A stretch of 64,000 nt of DNA, from contig PQWQ01000014.1 in assembly GCA_002943765.1 (NCBI GenBank), forward strand, positions 496,001-560,000. Reading direction: 5' to 3'. The translations under genes were made by a program, and so were the position numbers. Below, in pieces: positions 1 through 9,998 of this stretch. Below the pieces are notes generated by a model that did not search any database, had not been told where the DNA came from, and worked only from the letters and a program-made list of their open reading frames with translations. Each line of letters begins with the position of its first letter. The first letter of the stretch is position 1. The DNA is from Psoroptes ovis (taxonomy: Eukaryota; Arthropoda; Arachnida; Sarcoptiformes; Psoroptidae).

Positions 1-1
1 T

Positions 2-2237
2 AAAATCAATGATTTTGTTTGTTCCTCATGTTACTCGAAGGTATCTAAAATTCACTCACTTCGAAGAAAACAAGAATCTGAAACATCAGCTTCAAGTGAC
101 CCACAGCCATCAGCTTCAAGTGACTCACAGCCACCAGCATCAAGAGACCCACAGCCATCAACATCAAGAGACCCACAGCCATCAGCTTCAAGTGACTCAC
201 AGCCACCAGCATCAAGAGACCCACAGCCATCAACATCAATGGCAGAAATAACACCAAGTGATCCGATATCAACACCATATAGCGAATCGGATTTTTCATC
301 TCCAATCAAATCACAATCTTCAATAACTTCAGATGAATCATACATTTATGAAGAAAAAGATGACGATTTGATTGAAGTCCCGCATGTACGATGCATTTCG
401 ACACACAGGTATTGTTTCATTTGTGGAAGTGAGACGAGTTTGAGACTCGTACCACCCGAAGCACGTTTACAAGTTTTTAAACAGCGTAAACTAATAATTC
501 CTAAGGGAAACCGCTGCTGCCCAGGTCATTTGGTTCACAATGTTTTATATCGAAAAGACATGTATAAAATCGAAATACATCAACTTTCGACGTTAATAGA
601 AAGCGAAGATTACTTCTACCTTCTTCATGGTTCAGATGTGGCACACAGAGAGCGAATCAACGATGATAACATCTATGATTTGACAGGTAATTATCATTAT
701 TTGGCTTTTTAGTATGTTGAATATATGATTCAAATGAATTTTTTTTGTCTAGGTCACACAATGGACCAAATTGACGGCCTCTGTTCCAAAATCAAATCGA
801 TGAGGAACACGCCCAAGAGATCAATTAAAAATGCAATGATTGCATTTTTGATAAAATTAAAGACCGGTCTACCAAATAAAATAGTTGCAACGATGTTTGA
901 CAAGAACATGACTGAAAACAATATCATGAATCAGATCGATGCAATATTGAATGCATTCGAAACAGATATATTGTCAACGTCATTTGGATCTGGTAATCTG
1001 GACCGAGATTGCCTGATCAATGAACATACATCATTGATGGTGCGCAAATTGTGCGATAATGTTGATGGAAGATTGGTGATCATTTGTGATGGCACTTATT
1101 TACGCCATCAAAAGTCGTCAAACAACATTTATCAACGCAAGTCCTATTCGGGTCAAAAAATGACAAGCCTGTGCAAACCATTTACGGTATGCACGACTGA
1201 TGGCTTCGTCATAGACCTATACGGACCGTATTATGCACGCGACAATGATGCAACTATTTTAAGAAGAATCCTCGAAAACCCAAATGGATTGCCCCGACTC
1301 TTAAGAAAAGGTAAGTGTTCAAATATACATATTTTTTTGAATGTTCTCAATTAATTCTATGCTACTTTTAACAGGAGATATTTTTGTTTTGGATCGAGGA
1401 TTTCGTGATGTTCGGTCTTTTTTGGAACAGTCTGGTTATCAGGTAATGATGCCAGCATTGAAAGGCCAACGGAATCAGTTAACAACAACTGAATCCAATC
1501 AGTCACGCTTTGTTACCAAAATCCGTTGGTCAGTGCATGGAGTCATAGCTCAAAAATATAAGCTTCTACATCACCAATTTCTGAATCAATCGCTGCCGAA
1601 AGCATCGACGTATTGCAGAATCGCTTGCTATCTGGTGAACAATTTTTGTAAGCGATTCACGAGCGATAAGGACAATGTTGATGTAATTGTGCTGCGAATG
1701 TTTAAAATGAATTTAACCAACAACGATCTTGGTCAATATGTTCTAGATAATAATCTCAATTATAAAAAGAACATATTCATCAGCATGGGGAGCAATGATC
1801 TTGCAGATTTTCCGCAATTATCGCTAGAACAATTGATAATATTTTTCACTGGGTCATATCAACTATCACAATCGATAACATACCTGGGAGAAATGCTATC
1901 TGACAATGATCAATTGCTGATAGAAAAAATGGTGGGTGATATGTCTTTGATTCGATGGGTGGTTCGATCGAGGCATATCAATTCAAAGACCTACCGGGTT
2001 TATGTAAAATATCTACCGAATGGCCATGACCTTGATTCAATATTAGGCCATTATTGTACTTGTGCCAACGGGAACCGAACCATTGGTTCGTGTTCACATG
2101 TCGCAGCTCTGATTTTTTATCTGAGTTTTGGCAAGTACGAAAACCGGAGATTCCTCCCAGCCGAGGCTCTGACAAACATCTTCGATCATAGCGGTCCAAT
2201 GGTTTTTGATGATAACGAAAGTGATATCGAAGAGTGA
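2..2237 (+). CDS. DDE_Tnp_4-like transposase with SWIM zinc finger (5' end outside window)
   Basis: I read three exons, 2-686, 753-1310 and 1375-2237. They have GT-AG introns of 66 and 64 bp and give 701 residues, open at the left edge. In order: a CxxC-like start, an S/P/Q/D-rich tandem repeat, a Cys-rich finger (CFICGS ... RCCPGH), a helical part with KLKTGLPNKIVATMF, then the DDE core. The first Asp is in ICDGTY (about residue 341) and the second in VLDRGFRD (about 421). A SWIM finger (CTC ... CSH, bases 2055-2099) lies near the C-terminus. Proteins with this layout are known to me as 'DDE Tnp4 domain-containing' in mites and rotifers, and they have VVES(V)NG around the third acidic residue. 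Here the matching stretch is RWSVHGV: three residues including the Glu are missing, although the shorter copy downstream keeps them. This copy is therefore probably catalytically dead despite an open frame. The domain assignment is from memory of the family. Confidence 0.8.
98..241 (+). repeat. Coding minisatellite (24-bp unit, 72-bp higher-order unit)
   Basis: Six 24-bp units encode the octapeptides DPQPSASS, DSQPPASR and DPQPSTSR, and then the same three again. A 72-bp block is therefore duplicated within the transposase coding frame. The array sits between the N-terminal Cys pair and the Cys-rich finger and is probably a flexible linker. The opposite strand is also open through the repeat, but that is a side effect of the periodicity. 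Confidence 0.85.
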
Positions 2238-2423
2238 TTTTTCTTTGTAAATATTTTTCTTTCTTAATTTTTTTTTAAATATTTTTTCTTGTAAATATTT
2301 CTTTAGATATATATTTTAGATAATATAGGGTGGCTGTTAAATGGTGGTTTATGTCCTGTGGTTGCCGAAATGTCATTAAATGATTATGCTCGGGCTTAAA
2401 TGGTCATCAATTGATGATGAACA

Positions 2424-3250
2424 TAGAAGTGCTTGTGCTCTAAGCGACTATTTAAACAGTTGTTGAGCGAATCACCGAGCACTTCAGTTTTGACGTGTAC
2501 ACGTCAACTGGCAGCCCATATGATAATGACAATGGTAACTTCAAATGGATATATTTCGGTTTGCCGATCATGTTAAGCAATGATATTTTCACGAATGATT
2601 AATAACTAGATAATCTTTAATTATTGAAAAAATTGAGAGTTCACCTCTTAAAACGGCCGAGATATAGCAATTATTGACTTTTGACCCCCTTTTTGGACCG
2701 GAAGGGTCAAGAATTGTTGGTGACCGTCATTGACTTTTTTTCATCTCTATTGACCAAAAACATGATGCGATAACTTTTATTCCGATTTTTTTCCAGGGGC
2801 CGCATCACTCTATGTTATTATAGGAAACTCTTTGAAAAAAAACAATAAAGGGTTTCCTTTAATAACATAGAGTGATGCGGCCCCTGGAAAAAAATCAGAA
2901 TGAAAGTTATCGCATCATGTTTTTGGTCAATAGAGATGAAAAAAAGTCAATTATGCTCATCTCCAATTCTTGACCCTTCCGGTCCAAAAAGGGGGTCAAA
3001 AGTCAATAATTGCTATATCTCGGCCGTTTTAAGAGGTGAACTCTCAATTTTTTCAATAATTAAAGATTATCTAGCTATTAATCATTGGTGAAAATATCAT
3101 TGCTTAACACGATCGAGAAACCGAAATATATCCATTTGAAGTTACCATTGTCATTATCATATGGGCTGCCAGTTGACGTGTACACGTCAAAACTGAAGTG
3201 CTCGGTGATTCGCTCAACAACTGTCGTATTTAACACAAGTATTTCTAAGT
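2424..3250. repeat. About 830-bp palindrome made of two facing transposon TIRs
   Basis: Bases 2424-2832 and 2848-3250 are inverted copies of one another with few mismatches, around a loop of about 15 bp near 2840. The left arm is the right end of the first transposon and the right arm is the left end of the second. A third copy of the arm (about 4290-4665) closes the second element on its right. Conserved landmarks are CCAGGGGCCGC at the outer tip (2793-2803, inverted at 2877-2887, and 4655-4665) and the 16-bp palindrome described separately. The 73-bp centre (2804-2876) is itself an inverted repeat (ATCACTCTATGTTATT and its complement), so the true element tips may lie closer to 2840 than the conserved GCCGC. 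Confidence 0.85.
2491..2506. repeat. Perfect 16-bp palindrome TGACGTGTACACGTCA in TIR
   Basis: The same palindrome occurs in all three TIR copies: 2491-2506, 3174-3189 and 4353-4368. It sits about 300 bp inside the TIR tip and is intact in every copy although surrounding bases vary. It could be a transposase or host-factor binding site; each half contains a TGACGT, CRE-like, core. Function is inference. Confidence 0.6.
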
Positions 3251-3300
3251 CTATGATATTTTGGGCTATTGTTGGTTCAACTTCATGTAATGATATTAAT

Positions 3301-4104
3301 ATCAGGTAATGATGCCAGCATTGAAAGGCCAACGGAATCAATTAACAACAACTGAATCGAATCATTTACGCTTTGTTACCAAAATCCGTTGGCCAGTAGA
3401 AGCAGTGCATGGAGTCATAGCACAAAAATATAAGCTTCTACACCACCATTTTCTGAATCAATCGCTGTCAAAAGCATCGACGTATTGCAGAATAGCTTGC
3501 TATCTGGTGAACAATTTTTGTAAGCGATATACGAGCGATAAGGACAATGTTGATGTAATTGTGCTGCGAATGTTTAAAATGAATTTAACCAACAACGATC
3601 TTGGTCAATATGTTATAGATAATAATCTCAATTATAAAAAAACATATTTATCAACACATGGAGCAATGATCTTGCAGATTTTCCACAATTCTCACTCGAA
3701 CTATTGATAATGTTTTTCACTGGGTCATATCAACTGTCACAATCGATAACATACCTGGGAGAAATGCTATCAGACCATGATCAATTGCTCGTAGAAAAAA
3801 TGTTGGGTGATATGTCTTTGATTCGATGGGTTCGATCGAGACATATCAATTAAAAGGCCTACCGGGTTTGTGTAAAATATCAACCGAATGGCCATGAACT
3901 TGATTCAATATTAGGCCATTATTGTACTTGTGCCATCGGGAACCGAACCATTGGTTCGTGTTCACATGTTTCAGCTCTAATATATTATCTAAGTTATGGC
4001 AAGTACGAGAACCGTAGATTCCTGCCAGCTGAGGCTCTGAAAAACATCTTCGATCATAGCGGTCCGATCGTTTTTGATGATGATGAAAGTGATATCAAAG
4101 AGTG
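3301..4104 (+). pseudogene. Truncated, frameshifted copy of the transposase (3' part)
   Basis: This is a close relative of bases 1438-2237 of the upstream gene. Frame is kept from 3309 to about 3640. A one-base loss in an A-run (after NLNYKK) then shifts it, and the shifted frame stops at 3707. Later damage includes loss of 3 bases near 3830 and an in-frame TAA near 3850 (original frame). The SWIM motif CTC...CSH and the acidic tail can still be read at about 3918-4100. Unlike the upstream copy, it keeps the segment with the presumed third catalytic residue (Glu codon 3399-3401, context RWPVEAVHG). It cannot encode a functional protein because both Asp residues are missing. Confidence 0.8.
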
Positions 4105-4289
4105 ATTTATCCTTATTTTTCTTTCTTATTTTTTTTTTTTTTTTTTTTTGGAATATTTCTTGTTAATATTTTTGTAGATATATATTTTAGATAATATATG
4201 GTGGCTGTTAGATGGTGGTTTATGTCCTGTGGCTGCCAAAATGTCATTAAATGGTTATGCTTGGGCTTAAATGGTCATCAATTGATGAT

Positions 4290-4665
4290 GAACATGGAAA
4301 TACTTGTGTTAAATGCGACAGTTGTTGAGCGAATCACCGAGCACTTCAGTTTTGACGTGTACACGTCAACTGGCAGCCCATATGATAATGACAATGGTAA
4401 CTTCAAATGGATATATTTCGGTTTTTCGATCGTGTTAAGCAATGATATTTTCACCAATGATTAATAGCTAGATAATCTTTAATTATTGAAAAAATTGAGA
4501 GTTCACCTCTTAAAACGGCCGAGATATAGCAATTATTGACTTTTGACCCCCTTTTTGGACCGGAAGGGTCAAGAATTGGAGATGACCATAATTGACTTTT
4601 TTTCATCTCTATTGACCAAAAACATGATGCGATAACTTTTATTCTGATTTTTTTCCAGGGGCCGC
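4290..4665 (+). repeat. Right TIR of the deleted transposon
   Basis: This is the third copy of the terminal inverted repeat. It matches the left arm at 2424-2803 in direct orientation and 2877-3250 in inverse orientation. It includes the 16-bp palindrome at 4353-4368 and ends in CCAGGGGCCGC. Confidence 0.8.
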
Positions 4666-5843
4666 TATTCTAGGTTACCCTTTCATTCATTTTTTCATTC
4701 AGAATAATTATTTAAAATTTGAAATTTAAAATTTTGAATTTTACACAAACAAAAGAAGTGTTTTAAAAAGAAGAAATTGAATAAAGTGTTTTGATTAGAT
4801 TTGTTTAAGATTAAGATTGAGTTTTTGCGAAAAATTTGTCAAAATCATTTTTTTTGATAGCCCCAATCAATCATATCAATCGATCAATCATATTCAAGTT
4901 TATTATTATTATTTTTCCAAAATTCATCCAAAAAGGTTTGTACGCATTTGTTGTTGATTGTTGCTGGTGTTTGTTTATAATTATTGATAATCACTGTTTA
5001 ATAACAATAATTGCTATGATTAAAAATAAAATTCAAATAAATAAATAAATAAATGAATTTATTTTCAAATTTTATAATTTCATTCAATCGATTGCATGAT
5101 TGATCGATCAATCGATTGCATGATTGATCGATCAATCAATTGATTGATTGATTGATAGATTTATTGATTGATTAAATCAACATTGAATAAATATTATTTT
5201 TCTTTTTATATTTTTCTCTGGTTGACTGACGACAATTAGTCACTGAATATAAACACAACGTGATTAGATAATAATAATTCAAAAATAATTTCAATATAAA
5301 ATTGTTTTCTAATTGTTATTGAATGAAGCCGGAATGAAATGAAATGAAATGAACAGAAATTATTTATGTTTCTCTTTTTTTTTGTTAAAAAATAATTTTT
5401 TCTCCAATTTTCTATTCATTTTCAATTTCATTTTTTTTCTTTTTGAAAAGAAAAAAACTTTGAAATTTTCCGCAAAGAAATATTCAAATAAAATAAAATT
5501 TTAAAAAAACTTAAGAAACAAGTAATCATTCGAATAAACGCAGAGCATCTATACACTTAAGATATTTACGATAAATAAATATAAACAAATATTTGAAATT
5601 TTCTCTCATCTCGAAACTCTTTTTGACTGATTATATGGTTTTTTTATTTTCTACGATATATTTTTTTTTACTCTAGTCCTAGGCCGGTTTTTTGTTTTGT
5701 TTTATGAGTAAAAATTTAGAAAAAAAAACTCAAAAATAATTTGTTTTATTGAATAAATTGCTCCGTTGAATTATTTGTTGTAAAATATTGTGTGTATTGT
5801 GCTCGATTATTGATTGATAATATTCTTTAAATCAAAATTCATT
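4666..5843. other. Intergenic AT-rich region upstream of the amidase gene
   Basis: No gene is visible here. The stretch is A/T-rich with poly-T and poly-A runs and the TGAT/ATCA repeat patch listed next. The last few hundred bases presumably hold the promoter and 5' UTR of the amidase. No clear TATA box was identified. Confidence 0.5.
5085..5172. repeat. TGAT/ATCGATCAAT palindromic repeat patch
   Basis: Overlapping repeats of TTGATTGATCGATCAATCG-type sequence: the palindrome TTGATCGATCAA type occurs twice (near 5099 and 5126), followed by four TTGA/TGAT units. It looks like an expanded simple repeat with strong self-complementarity. Confidence 0.6.
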
Positions 5844-7698
5844 ATGTATTTTGGAACAATAATTACTGATTTTATTTTGAGAAAAGTTCGTTACGTTATC
5901 AATTTATTTACAACATTGATTGGCATCACTTTTTATCCAAGTCATGATGGTTTTTTGCCACCAATCGATAATGAATTATTATTGCAGCCAGCTACACGTT
6001 TAGCTGAATTGATCAAAAAAGGTGAAGTAAGTATTTTGATGCTCAATTTATCAATGTTCAAATAACTTATTTGAATTTTTTGCATTTGTTTTCACTTGAA
6101 GTTAAAAAGTGAAGATCTGGTTCGTGCTTATATTGAAAGATGTAAATTAATTAATAAAGATTTAAATGCAATTGTTCATGAAAATTTTGACGGTGCATTA
6201 CAACAAGCACGTATGATTGATAAACGTATTGAATGTGAATTACGTGGTGAAAAATGGACCGATGATGATGATAATAAAACTATACATGATTATCCATTAT
6301 TAGGTGTTCCATATACGGCTAAAAATTCAATATCGATAAAAGGTTTTACAATATCATGCGGTACATATTTTCGTAAAGGAATGATTGCTGAAAATGATTG
6401 TCAAACAATTACCAACATGAAAAATAGTGGTGCTATATTTTTAGCATTGACCAACGTACCTGATACAACATTATTTTGTGATTCATTCAATTACTTAGAT
6501 GGACAAACAAATAATCCATATGATAAATCTTGTATTCCAGGCGGTTCATCTGGTGGTGAAGCATCATTAATTTCATCAGCTGGTTCAATTTTTGGTGTAT
6601 GTAAATCTATTAAAATATTTCAATTTTTCTCCAAAATCTAATTTGTTACATAAAATTTCATTAATAGATTGGCTCTGATATAGCTGGATCACTTCGCATA
6701 CCGGCACATTTTTGTGGAATATATTCACATTGTACAACAACAGGAAACATTATTATTGATGAAATGTTTCCAAAACCGAGTAATGTTTATCCAAAAGTTT
6801 TAACAATAGGACCAATGTGTCGTTATGCATGTGATTTGCGTCCAATGTTAAAAGTGATTACTAATAATAAGTTAGATTTGAATGAAACACCATTCAACTA
6901 CAAAGACTTGAATGTCTATTATGTACGTGATTTAGGTGATTCATTTGCAACGCCTGTTGAAGATTATATATTGAATGGAATGGATCGTATGCTCAAACAT
7001 TTCAGCAGTAATGGTTCTCGAACTATGGAAATGAATATGAGAGCAGATGATCCGGAATCATTCTATGATTTCCGTTATGCATTATTATTTTGGATAGCAT
7101 CAATGTATGATCCAAAAATGCCATGTTTCCTCGATGTAATGAGTGATGGTAAATCAATGAATCCATTAATAGAATTATTTCGATGTTTATTTGGAATACA
7201 AAAACGTTATGCAGCTGGTCCGATTTTGTTTGCTATCGTGAGAAATTGTGGTGAGAAATTTTTGACCCAGAATACATTTGATAAATATAACAAAACAAAA
7301 GAGAAATTGCATCGATTACTTGATAAAAATACTGTTATATTGTCACCAATAACACCTGAAACTGGTAATGAAAAATTCATTATTTTAGATGATTCCATTT
7401 ATTTAAATCAATTATCTTATAAATTTGATTTTTTTCGTCTATTTTAGCACCCAAACATAATCAATCAATATTAAAATCACATGATTTCATTTATACAATG
7501 TTGTGGAGCGCTATGGATGTTGCTATTACGACAATACCAATGGGCCTTAATAGCCGTGGAATGCCATTCGCAATTCAAGTCATAGCTGGCCCCAATAATG
7601 ATAAATTGAGCATCTCAATTGCTGAAGAATTAGCTAAACATAATGTTGGTGGATGGATACCTCCTTGTAAAGTGACAATCACATCGAAAAATCCTTGA
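5844..7698 (+). CDS. Amidase-signature hydrolase, FAAH2-like
   Basis: Four exons, 5844-6026, 6102-6596, 6668-7364 and 7448-7698, with introns of 75, 71 and 83 bp, encode 541 residues. The amidase-signature (AS) fold is clear. VPYTAKNS supplies the catalytic Lys. GGSSGGE supplies the cis Ser. GSDIAGSLRIP supplies the nucleophilic Ser and is joined across intron 2. The C-terminal APKHN, PMGLNSRGMPFAIQVIAGP and GGWIPP match fatty-acid amide hydrolase 2 and its arthropod relatives. The N-terminus has a hydrophobic segment (about residues 15-30) that could anchor it to a membrane, as in FAAH. FAAH enzymes hydrolyse fatty-acid amides such as N-acylethanolamines, but substrate here is inferred only from family. 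The start is the first in-frame ATG at 5844. Length matches the family (about 530-580) and no catalytic residue is missing. Confidence 0.92.
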
Positions 7699-7925
7699 TC
7701 ATCAATCAATTTTAATTTATATTTTGTGTAATCAAATTTACACATTAATTTAATTATATTGAATTATTTATACATTTATATTATATTTCATTTTTCCAAT
7801 TTTATTTATAATTTAATTAAATATCCGAATTCTCGAAAAAAATTGTACACATTATAAATGATAATTATTTTCAAATAAAAATTTAAAATTTTAATGAATT
7901 TTATTTGCCATTGCTGAATCTAAAA

Positions 7926-8690
7926 ATGGAAAAATCGATCAAAGAAAAAAGTTTCACATCAATTTCATTGATACAAACACCGAAAACTTGTTTTTTGAGA
8001 AAAAAAAGAAATGAAATTTACTATGAAGAATTGACATCACCAGTCACGGGTGATGATTATTCATTTTCATCCTCATCCTCATCATTATCGTCTAGCCTCA
8101 ATAATTTTGATTCGATGATAAATTGTATTAAAAAAATTGAGCAAAGAAATCTCGATCATAATCAATATTTGAACAAACGTTTACATTCAATGCGAAAACG
8201 ATTGAAAAAACAGAAAAAACAAGATAATATCGAAAAATTATTGAAAAACATTTTATACGATTTACGTAATAATAATTTTATGATTGAAATGATACAAAAA
8301 GATATACATTTGATAAGAAAACAAAAACAAAACGATCATAATGTACAACATGATCGAAAACAAATGCAGGAAATTGAAACAAAATGTAACAATAATCAAA
8401 ACAAGATGATTTCACTTCCTTTATTTCTGAATAAGAATAATGATGTTGATGATGTACCAAAATCAATCGAATTATCAAGGAAATCATTCGGTGATAACGA
8501 ATATAATTATAATTATGATAATTTAAGTGAGAATTATATGCAATCATCTATATCCCCATCGAAGGATTATTATTCATTAGTTTCATCAATGGATTCAGAT
8601 CATACAGATTCATTGATAAATCATAAGCTACAATATTTGCGAAAAACAATCAAAACATATCGAATTAAAAAATTAATCAAATGTGTTTGA
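7926..8690 (+). CDS. Hypothetical Ser-rich coiled-coil protein
   Basis: A single open frame of 254 residues starts at ATG 7926, 227 bp after the amidase stop and on the same strand. I do not recognise a family. The N-terminus is basic and contains a Ser run (about residues 47-60). The middle (about 70-150) is Lys/Gln/Asn/Ile-rich with heptad-like spacing, suggesting a coiled coil. The last 30 residues are again basic (LRKTIKTYRIKKLIK). It has no signal peptide or membrane segment. The frame is long for this AT-rich sequence and the composition looks coding, but the protein could be lineage-specific. An extra upstream exon cannot be excluded. Confidence 0.6.
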   Translation: MEKSIKEKSFTSISLIQTPKTCFLRKKRNEIYYEELTSPVTGDDYSFSSSSSSLSSSLNNFDSMINCIKKIEQRNLDHNQYLNKRLHSMRKRLKKQKKQDNIEKLLKNILYDLRNNNFMIEMIQKDIHLIRKQKQNDHNVQHDRKQMQEIETKCNNNQNKMISLPLFLNKNNDVDDVPKSIELSRKSFGDNEYNYNYDNLSENYMQSSISPSKDYYSLVSSMDSDHTDSLINHKLQYLRKTIKTYRIKKLIKCV

Positions 8691-9091
8691 ACATTGATTT
8701 TCATTGAAAAATAAAAAAAATTTCAAAATTTTCATTTGAAAAAATGAAACAAATTCGTGGTTTTTTCTTGTAACAAAATAAAAAATTATTACAACAAAAT
8801 TATTACACCATGAATGATAAATCAAATGATCATTTTGACAAATGTATATTAATCTGAAATCAAAAAAAAAGTTATTGGATTTTTTTTTCGTAATCGATTC
8901 AATGAAATAGTTTTTCAAAATATAATAGATTATTATGAAAATTGTGTCAACATGTAATCGATTTATTTTATCCTGTACACAGATCTGGCTTTACATTTTT
9001 TATATTGATAAGAATTTTTATAATTTGTATGACAATATCCTGATTTTTCCAGGGAATCCGGTGACCACATTCTATTCTTTTTTCTCTTCAG

Positions 9092-9099
9092 TATATAAA
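9092..9099 (+). promoter_or_regulatory. TATA box of the glycine-rich peptide gene
   Basis: TATATAAA lies 94 bp upstream of the ATG at 9193. That spacing would put transcription start near 9120-9130 with a short, A-rich 5' leader. It is one of the few clear TATA boxes in the window, consistent with a highly or tissue-specifically expressed gene. Confidence 0.6.
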
Positions 9100-9192
9100 T
9101 CAGAAAATTATTGGTCGACAAATCACAAACAAATTAATTTCAAATTTTTTCAAATCGAAAATAAAAAAATAGTCAAACAAAACTAATCAATC

Positions 9193-9417
9193 ATGAATCG
9201 TACTATTGTATTGATCTTTGCTTTGATGGTCATCGTTGGTGTTGCTGTTACAACCGTTTCAGCACAATACGGTTATGGCCGTGGTTATGGCGGATATGGT
9301 GGCTATGGACGTGGTGGATATGGTGGCTACGGACGCGGTGGATATGGTGGCTATGGACGCGGTTATGGTTTTTATGGACGCGGTTATGGTGGTTATGGCC
9401 GTGGATACTATGGTTAA
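9193..9417 (+). CDS. Small secreted Gly/Tyr/Arg-rich peptide
   Basis: A 74-residue precursor with a clear signal peptide: MNRTIVLIFALMVIVG... followed by cleavage after ...TVSA, leaving a mature part that begins QYGYGRG. The mature part is almost entirely Gly, Tyr and Arg in YGGYGRG-type repeats and has no Cys. Such peptides occur as arthropod glycine-rich antimicrobial peptides, as cuticle or silk-like structural peptides, and as the nematode NLP-29 type YGGYG peptides. The sequence alone does not decide between them. It carries a net positive charge from about ten Arg, and a TATA box and AATAAA signals (about 9603) flank it. It appears to be a single-exon gene. Confidence 0.8.
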   Translation: MNRTIVLIFALMVIVGVAVTTVSAQYGYGRGYGGYGGYGRGGYGGYGRGGYGGYGRGYGFYGRGYGGYGRGYYG

Positions 9418-9602
9418 ATCATTGGTCAAATCAATTGTTTAGCAATAGTTTAATCCGGTCCCATAATTATTTTGAATCGTCTACAATTTGTTTTCTTATT
9501 TTTGTTTTCTTTTGAAAATTTTCCAACACCATAACAACACCAAGAACACTAACAATAATTATCCCATAAAACCGAACACAAAACGAAAATTTTCGTTTGA
9601 AA

Positions 9603-9613
9603 AATAAAAATAA
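9603..9613 (+). terminator. Likely polyadenylation signal of the glycine-rich peptide gene
   Basis: Overlapping AATAAA hexamers about 190 bp after the stop codon. In such AT-rich DNA the motif is common by chance, so support is modest. Confidence 0.35.
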
Positions 9614-9916
9614 AATTACATTCGAATGTAAAAGAAAAATTCTTTAAATTTACATATTAAGAATTTGCACCAGCTAATTGAAAATAGACAATTAACTGCA
9701 TCTAACGTTGTGCTGAACATTTCGTGTATCCCGATCATCAGTGTTTGAATGCGCGAAAATTCGTTTGAATACAAATTCGTATTTTTGCCGTTTTTCAAAT
9801 TATTCAATCAATAAATCCGGTTCAAAGCGGTTTTTTCCACAATTTTTTCCCATTTCTATAATTTTACTATTTTATTTATTGTGAATGAAAAAAAAAAAAT
9901 TTGGTCAAATTAAATA

Positions 9917-9996
9917 TTAGGCTGTCCGAAAAGTTTTTGTCAATTATATCATGGGAAATTTTTAGAAAATCGGCAAGAACTTATCGGACAACCTAA
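9917..9996 (+). mobile_element. Mariner-like 80-bp MITE, copy 1
   Basis: Begins TTAGGCTGTCCGAAAAG and ends CTTATCGGACAACCTAA, with TA on both sides (9915-9916 and 9997-9998) as expected for Tc1/mariner insertion. It is 80 bp with no coding capacity. The right half carries CGGCAAGAACTTAT as in the hairpin-type copies. Confidence 0.85.
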
Positions 9997-9998
9997 TA

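Larger units (their letters stand above)
2877..4665 (+). mobile_element. Internally deleted non-autonomous copy of the SWIM/DDE transposon
   Basis: This element is bounded by inverted copies of the roughly 375-400-bp TIR (2877-3250 and about 4290-4665), both ending in GCGGCCCCTGG or its complement. Between them lies only the 3' part of the transposase gene (from the position equivalent to 1438 in the upstream copy) and its 3' flank. The finger domains and the first catalytic Asp are gone. I could not find a convincing target-site duplication: the left flank ends AGAGTGAT and the right flank begins TATTCTAG. The right tip (TCTAGGTTA...CCCTTT) may be a deleted version of the sequence at the palindrome centre. 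That would mean the real ends lie slightly outside the coordinates given. Confidence 0.75.

Noticed and set aside
45..345. Two overlapping minus-strand open frames opposite the coding minisatellite
   Set aside because: They exist only because the 24-bp unit has no stop in several frames. The plus frame continues into the transposase and has the conserved domains.
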